This document shows, one piece after another, positions 59,796 through 64,000 of a stretch of 64,000 nucleotides of DNA; position 1 is the stretch's first letter, and each line of letters opens with the position of its first letter. The position numbers and the translations under genes are program-made. The notes beneath the pieces were generated by a model. That model ran no database searches, was not told the DNA's origin, and saw only the letters and a program-made list of their open reading frames with translations. Origin of the DNA: Eudorina sp. 2006-703-Eu-15 (lineage: Eukaryota > Chlorophyta > Chlorophyceae > Chlamydomonadales > Volvocaceae); contig BDSI01000002.1 in assembly GCA_003117195.1 (NCBI GenBank), positions 1,575,328 through 1,639,327 of the forward strand. Reading direction: 5' to 3'.

Positions 59796-62700
59796 TCACC
59801 GCGGCGTGACCGACTCCATGCCTGCCGACCGCGGGCAGCGCTTCTTCCCGTTGCATTCGTCCTCTCCCAACGGGTGCGGTGGGTTGGATGCTGCCGGGGG
59901 GCAGGTACACAAGGGATCCCGCCCAGCGCCGCGCGCGGCCCCACCCACGCCAAGCGTGCCCTCCACGATGCCCGCCAGACCCAAGACCAGCAGCACGCCC
60001 ACCGTCATCCCGCCGGTCCACACCCCCAAGTGCAGCAGCGCAGAGCGCAGCAGCTTCCCCTTTCCTCCGCGGCCGCCGCCCTTCCCGCCCGCTTTGCGCG
60101 AGCTTGGCGATGCGCCCGGCGAGGCGCCGCCGGCACAGCAGCTCACCCCTGGCGCGCCGCTGTTGCTCCTCCCCAGCGGACTAGCGCGACCCGTGGGTCG
60201 GTCGCCGGCGGCGGGAGCGCATGTGCCCGGCGCCTGGGGACCCGTGGCGCCGGTGCCGCCAGGCCGCAGGGGCGACGGGGAGCGGCTGCGGGCGAGGTTG
60301 CGGCCCGGAGAGCCAGTTGAGACGCTGGCGCCGGCGGCCGCGGCAGACTGGTCCTGCGCCGGGACCGACACGGGGCCTGATGCGCTGCCCGCGCCGGCAC
60401 GCGGCCTCTTCAACCCTGGCAGCAGCCACCGAAACCACGGCCGCCTGGCATGACGTTCGTCCGCGCCAGGGGCCCGCACCGAGTCCGCTCCCGGCATCGC
60501 AGCTACCGTCTGCCGTTGGCTGGCTGCGGCGCCTGCGGGCGACGGTCCTCTGGTTGTGCTGATGCGTCCAAGAGGCGGCGGCGGCGCCGCCGCCGGGCTG
60601 TTCGCCGCGCTGGTGATTCGGCCTGGCACTGCAGCCGGCTGCGCCGCGGCACTCCCTGCGACCAGGGGTCGAGCAGCCAGTGGCTGCTCTGGCGAGGACA
60701 CGCTGCGCAGCGGACTACCTGGCCTTTGCTGCGGCGACGTCTGCTGCGGCTGCAGCTGCTGCAGAAGCGACTGCCGCGGCGGTGCCGGCAGCCACAGCTG
60801 GCCAGGGCCGGCAGCGGCCGGCAGGCCGCCGTCGATGCTCGCTACCGCCACCATGGAGTTGGTCACGGACGGGCTGACGACGTAGCTGTCGACCTGCGCG
60901 GGAGTGATCATTCGCGACCGAGGGGTAAGGGCCATGTACGGGCTCCCCAGCAGCGCCGCTGCAGCGCCGACCGGTCCAGCGCCGCCGCCTGTGGTATCTC
61001 CGCTGTACGGCAGCGTCGTCGCCGCCGCCGCCGTCAGCTGGTCCTGCGGCCCGCCCGGCCCTCGCTGCGGCCCTCCCGACCGCTGCGCGTGCGGATTCAA
61101 GCTCACGGACGACGACATTGACGACCCGGGCCCGACGTCAGCGGCCGCGCCGCGGGACGGAGCCAGCAGGCCGCGCGGCAGCGTCTCCGGGTCCACTGCC
61201 GGTGCCGCCAGCGCGACGGGCCCCGCCGCCCAGCGCGTCTGCGTGCTCTCGTACAGGTCGTTTAGGTGGCTGGTTCTGTAGCCGCGGGGTAGGCTGATGT
61301 CCGCGGCCGGGGTGCCGAGTCGCGAGGGCGTGGAAGGAAGCGCACCCGCGGCCGGCCGGTGGGATGCTGTCTCATTGAGAGCCGGCCCGCGCGGGGCGCT
61401 CGACAGCCCGAGGGGCCCAGAGGCGCTGCCGCCTGCAGCGCCGGCCACAGCCACTGCTAGCGCGCGCGCTGCGCTCGGGTGCGGGGGCTGCGGACTGAGG
61501 CTGATGCAAGGCCCCAGCGGGCTGCGCGCGGCGGTTGGGGCGCCACCGCCACCGCCCTCGCCGTCATCAGGACGGGGCCGCTCGGGTGGTGAGGTTGACT
61601 GCTCCAGGGGCGGTAGCGGCTCCGATACGTGGGGCCGGACGCTGGGGCCGCCGCTGCCGAGGGCAGCGGCGTCGGATGGAACAGAGATGCTTGGGTGCAA
61701 GCGGGCTGCTTGGCCTTGCGAAGGCGCGATGTGGGTCTGATGCCCAGGCACCTGCTGGGGCTGAGGGTGTGGCGCGGGTGCGACCGACGGCTGACGTGAC
61801 AGCGTCGGCGCGCTTGCATCCGTGTTGACGGCCGCGTCAGGGTGCGAGCTCATCGAACCGGCCCCGGCGGTGGCCGCGGCGGTCGGCGTGTGGCCCGTCA
61901 GAGAATTCCTACGAAGACCGAACGACAGGGACCGCTGCCGCTGCACGGCGTCGGAGGCGCCGGCGGCCGCGGCCGCCGCCATCTGCCTCCGCAGGTCAGC
62001 CAGGGACACACTCAGGCGGTCCTCCTGGCCGGTCTGCTGGTGGTGCTGCACGGCCGGCTGCGGCTCCCGAGTCGGTGCCGATGGGCCGGCCTGCGGGCTG
62101 TCTGCCGTTGCGGCTGCCATTCCCGCCCCGCGAGCCTCAGCACCTGGGCCGGGCAGCTGGGCGGCGGGCTGCCCCGGCGCCAGCCGCGAAGGGCCCAACC
62201 CGGTCTGCTGCTGCTGCTGCCACGCCAGCGTTTTCCCAGCAGCCGGAGTCTGGTCAGTTCGCCTCGGCTCCGGAGCTGCAGCCGGCAGCGCCCTCCCCGT
62301 CGCCGCTCCACCTGCAGCCTCCGCGACGCCTGCACCGGTTCCCGCACCGGAGCTTGGCGGCGGCGCCGCTGGTACCGCCGGCTGGGCGACCCGAGAGATG
62401 CTGCTCTGGCTGGTCATGTGGACGGACAACCTCCGCCGCACCCCCGAGGACGGTGTGCGGCTGAGCGGCAGCATCTCTTCGGGCATACCCCCGACGGCCC
62501 GCTGCACGCTACTGGAGGAGGCGGTGGCCGCGCTCCCACTGCGCGACACGCGTCGGCTGTCGCGGCGAAGCCGCGAACCCGCACCATCCTCTTCCTTTCC
62601 GTGCTCGTCATTGTCATCGACGTCGTCGTCGCCGCTGCTAATAGTTAATGTGCTCCTGCCGCTCTGCCTGCCAGCCAGGCTCCTGCCGCCTGCGCTGCCG

Positions 62701-63605
62701 CCGGCCCCGCGGCTGGCGGTAGGCGCCACGACACCCCTGCCAGCACCCGGCCGTCCGTCCGCGCCGCCGTCAGAATACTCTGTTGCATCCAGGTTGAGCC
62801 GACGTACGACACCATCGTGAGATCCGGACATCGTACGAGGCGAGCGCGACCTGGCTGCCACGCGGGCTGCGACGGAGGGGCCGGCGGCCACGTCGTCCGA
62901 CTCGTCCACCGCACTGTCGGGGCCTCCGCTGCGCCAGGGGCTCAGTCCATCGGGTCGACTGGGCGAGCCAGACCGACCCAAATCCTGGGAGCGGCTCCGC
63001 TGCCGCATCACCACACGGGGACCGTACCGTACCGACGCTGACGTGTCCACAGGCAGTTCCCCCGGGGGCACCAGCAACAGGGATCCCGAACGTGTCCGCT
63101 GTGAGGCGGACGGCCCTTCCAGGGGCGCTGCCGGAGGGACCGAGTCAGGGGCAGTGTCCCGCCGCCGTGGACCTGCCCCGAGCGCTCGCCTGCTCCCTGC
63201 TTCTTCTGTACCGCCAGGAGCAGCACCGCCCGTGTGTTGGTGGTGGGTGCTGTCTTCGTTGCGGCTGCTGCCATAGCTCGAGTTCGAGTCAGCGCGGGCA
63301 GAATGGTGGGAGCGGCGGTGCTGGCGTCGCTCCCCGGCGGCGCTGGGTGTCGGTGCGTGTATGGGGCGCGTCGTGGCGTGCGGGGGGCTCTCCGCCGCAG
63401 CCAGGGCGCCGCTGATCCCCGCATTAGCGGGCGGAGACGGCGGGATCTGGCGGGGGCCATCCGCGCGTGACGGAATCGCTGTTTGCGAGGGCAGTGGTGA
63501 AGGTTGCGGCTGCCTAATTGCGCCGGCTGCGAGTAGGTCGGGCCGAGTGGGTCCTAGTGGCCCTTGTACGGAGTCCCGTACCTGGTGCAAACGGGGAAAA
63601 GACAT
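59796..63605 (-). CDS. 1269-aa disordered protein with C-terminal membrane helix
   Basis: A single ATG-initiated frame with strong GC3 bias; I do not recognise the family. Nearly the whole length is Ser/Pro/Ala/Gly/Arg-rich low complexity with repeated RSRS, SRSP and RTPSSG-type patches and many SP/TP sites. Slightly more ordered islands include VDESDDVAAGPSVAARVAAR, LSVSLADLRRQMAAA, LPRGYRTSHLNDLYESTQTR and MITPAQVDSYVVSPSVTNSM. Close to the end, basic GGKGGGRGGKGKLLR precedes a hydrophobic stretch (ALLHLGVWTGGMTVGVLLVL and onward, ~1185-1215), then a short Cys/Pro/Lys-containing tail. This looks like a tail-anchored or single-pass protein with a long cytosolic disordered part. The stop codon overlaps a good donor (CCGCG|GTGAGTG); splicing there to an acceptor near 59720 could add a tail ending at 59420. 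Confidence 0.75.
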   Translation of the reverse strand: MSFPRLHQVRDSVQGPLGPTRPDLLAAGAIRQPQPSPLPSQTAIPSRADGPRQIPPSPPANAGISGALAAAESPPHATTRPIHAPTPSAAGERRQHRRSHHSARADSNSSYGSSRNEDSTHHQHTGGAAPGGTEEAGSRRALGAGPRRRDTAPDSVPPAAPLEGPSASQRTRSGSLLLVPPGELPVDTSASVRYGPRVVMRQRSRSQDLGRSGSPSRPDGLSPWRSGGPDSAVDESDDVAAGPSVAARVAARSRSPRTMSGSHDGVVRRLNLDATEYSDGGADGRPGAGRGVVAPTASRGAGGSAGGRSLAGRQSGRSTLTISSGDDDVDDNDEHGKEEDGAGSRLRRDSRRVSRSGSAATASSSSVQRAVGGMPEEMLPLSRTPSSGVRRRLSVHMTSQSSISRVAQPAVPAAPPPSSGAGTGAGVAEAAGGAATGRALPAAAPEPRRTDQTPAAGKTLAWQQQQQTGLGPSRLAPGQPAAQLPGPGAEARGAGMAAATADSPQAGPSAPTREPQPAVQHHQQTGQEDRLSVSLADLRRQMAAAAAAGASDAVQRQRSLSFGLRRNSLTGHTPTAAATAGAGSMSSHPDAAVNTDASAPTLSRQPSVAPAPHPQPQQVPGHQTHIAPSQGQAARLHPSISVPSDAAALGSGGPSVRPHVSEPLPPLEQSTSPPERPRPDDGEGGGGGAPTAARSPLGPCISLSPQPPHPSAARALAVAVAGAAGGSASGPLGLSSAPRGPALNETASHRPAAGALPSTPSRLGTPAADISLPRGYRTSHLNDLYESTQTRWAAGPVALAAPAVDPETLPRGLLAPSRGAAADVGPGSSMSSSVSLNPHAQRSGGPQRGPGGPQDQLTAAAATTLPYSGDTTGGGAGPVGAAAALLGSPYMALTPRSRMITPAQVDSYVVSPSVTNSMVAVASIDGGLPAAAGPGQLWLPAPPRQSLLQQLQPQQTSPQQRPGSPLRSVSSPEQPLAARPLVAGSAAAQPAAVPGRITSAANSPAAAPPPPLGRISTTRGPSPAGAAASQRQTVAAMPGADSVRAPGADERHARRPWFRWLLPGLKRPRAGAGSASGPVSVPAQDQSAAAAGASVSTGSPGRNLARSRSPSPLRPGGTGATGPQAPGTCAPAAGDRPTGRASPLGRSNSGAPGVSCCAGGASPGASPSSRKAGGKGGGRGGKGKLLRSALLHLGVWTGGMTVGVLLVLGLAGIVEGTLGVGGAARGAGRDPLCTCPPAASNPPHPLGEDECNGKKRCPRSAGMESVTPR

Positions 63606-64000
63606 GTATGTTAAAAGGAAACCATGTCGGGGATTGTTGTCGCTGACACGGGTGCGTGCGCGCAGGTTGCAATGCTTAGGAGGTTTTTAAAGATCAGCCA
63701 GATGGTCATGGGGAAGGCACCGTTAAGGCAACGGCTTGCAACCACGGCATGCACCACGTCCGCCGCTGAGGTCGGACAATGGGCGCAATGCAACCATACT
63801 GCAAGTAGAAGCAAGCGGTCTGCTATGAGACATCCAACCATCGGCTTGAGATGGCAACAGACGGCACGCGCAGAAACACAACCGTGCGCTGTTATAACTG
63901 GCACACAGCCGCTGGGGGCAGTGGAAGTACCAATGCGCCGAGGAAAGGTCCGGGCAAGCTGCCAGTGAAATGCGGGCCTGGTTTCTTGTTACACGATCTG
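63606..64000. other. Right edge, 5' flank of the disordered membrane-protein gene
   Basis: Upstream of the ATG at 63605. Open frames exist on both strands but neither has features; it probably contains the 5' UTR or promoter. Nothing else was recognised. Confidence 0.4.

Overview
The window is nuclear DNA of a green alga, most likely a volvocine (Chlamydomonas/Gonium/Volvox-like). The reasons are: GC-rich exons broken by many small GT-AG introns; long Ala/Gln/Ser/Pro/Gly low-complexity runs inside otherwise conserved proteins; TGTAA poly(A) signals a short way behind several stop codons; and many CA, hexanucleotide and 16-200 bp tandem repeats. No operons, ribosome binding sites, tRNA, rRNA or CRISPR arrays were seen. 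Because genes are split, the intact open frames are mostly single exons or antisense shadows. The gene models here were built by hand, joining exons at GT/AG (one GC/AG) sites and checking that phase closes at every junction.

Layout, left to right: a 190 bp tandem repeat at the left edge (1-610); a TrmA/RumA-type RNA m5U methyltransferase on minus (2952-8550, 10 exons); a divergent small four-helix membrane protein on plus (9716-11226, 4 exons); a dCMP deaminase on minus (14108-18642, 6 exons) with a ~370-residue low-complexity insertion and an N-terminal membrane segment; the spliceosomal SF3b subunit PHF5A/Rds3 on minus (20382-21127, 3 exons, 110 aa); a 625-aa disordered protein ending in a CaaX box on plus (22156-24033); repeat-rich DNA with no clear gene (24034-29103); an NADPH-thioredoxin reductase with a plastid-like leader on minus (29104-35192, 12 exons, 473 aa); a giant DUF3638/DUF3645 P-loop protein on minus (38053-57647, 17 exons, 3411 aa); and a 1269-aa disordered protein with a C-terminal membrane helix on minus (59796-63605).

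The genes do not form a pathway. They cover RNA modification, nucleotide metabolism, splicing and thiol redox, plus unknowns. The most unusual content lies in the introns. One intron of the giant gene is a ~2.26 kb GGGCGA/GGGCGC hexanucleotide array whose total length is a multiple of three and which is open in the gene's frame. Several introns of different genes share 3'-end sequence (ACCAATTTCCTATACCC on the transcribed strand). Two further short repeat families (core GACCCGCGGGTC, and GTTACAAGGTGGACC) occur almost only inside introns.
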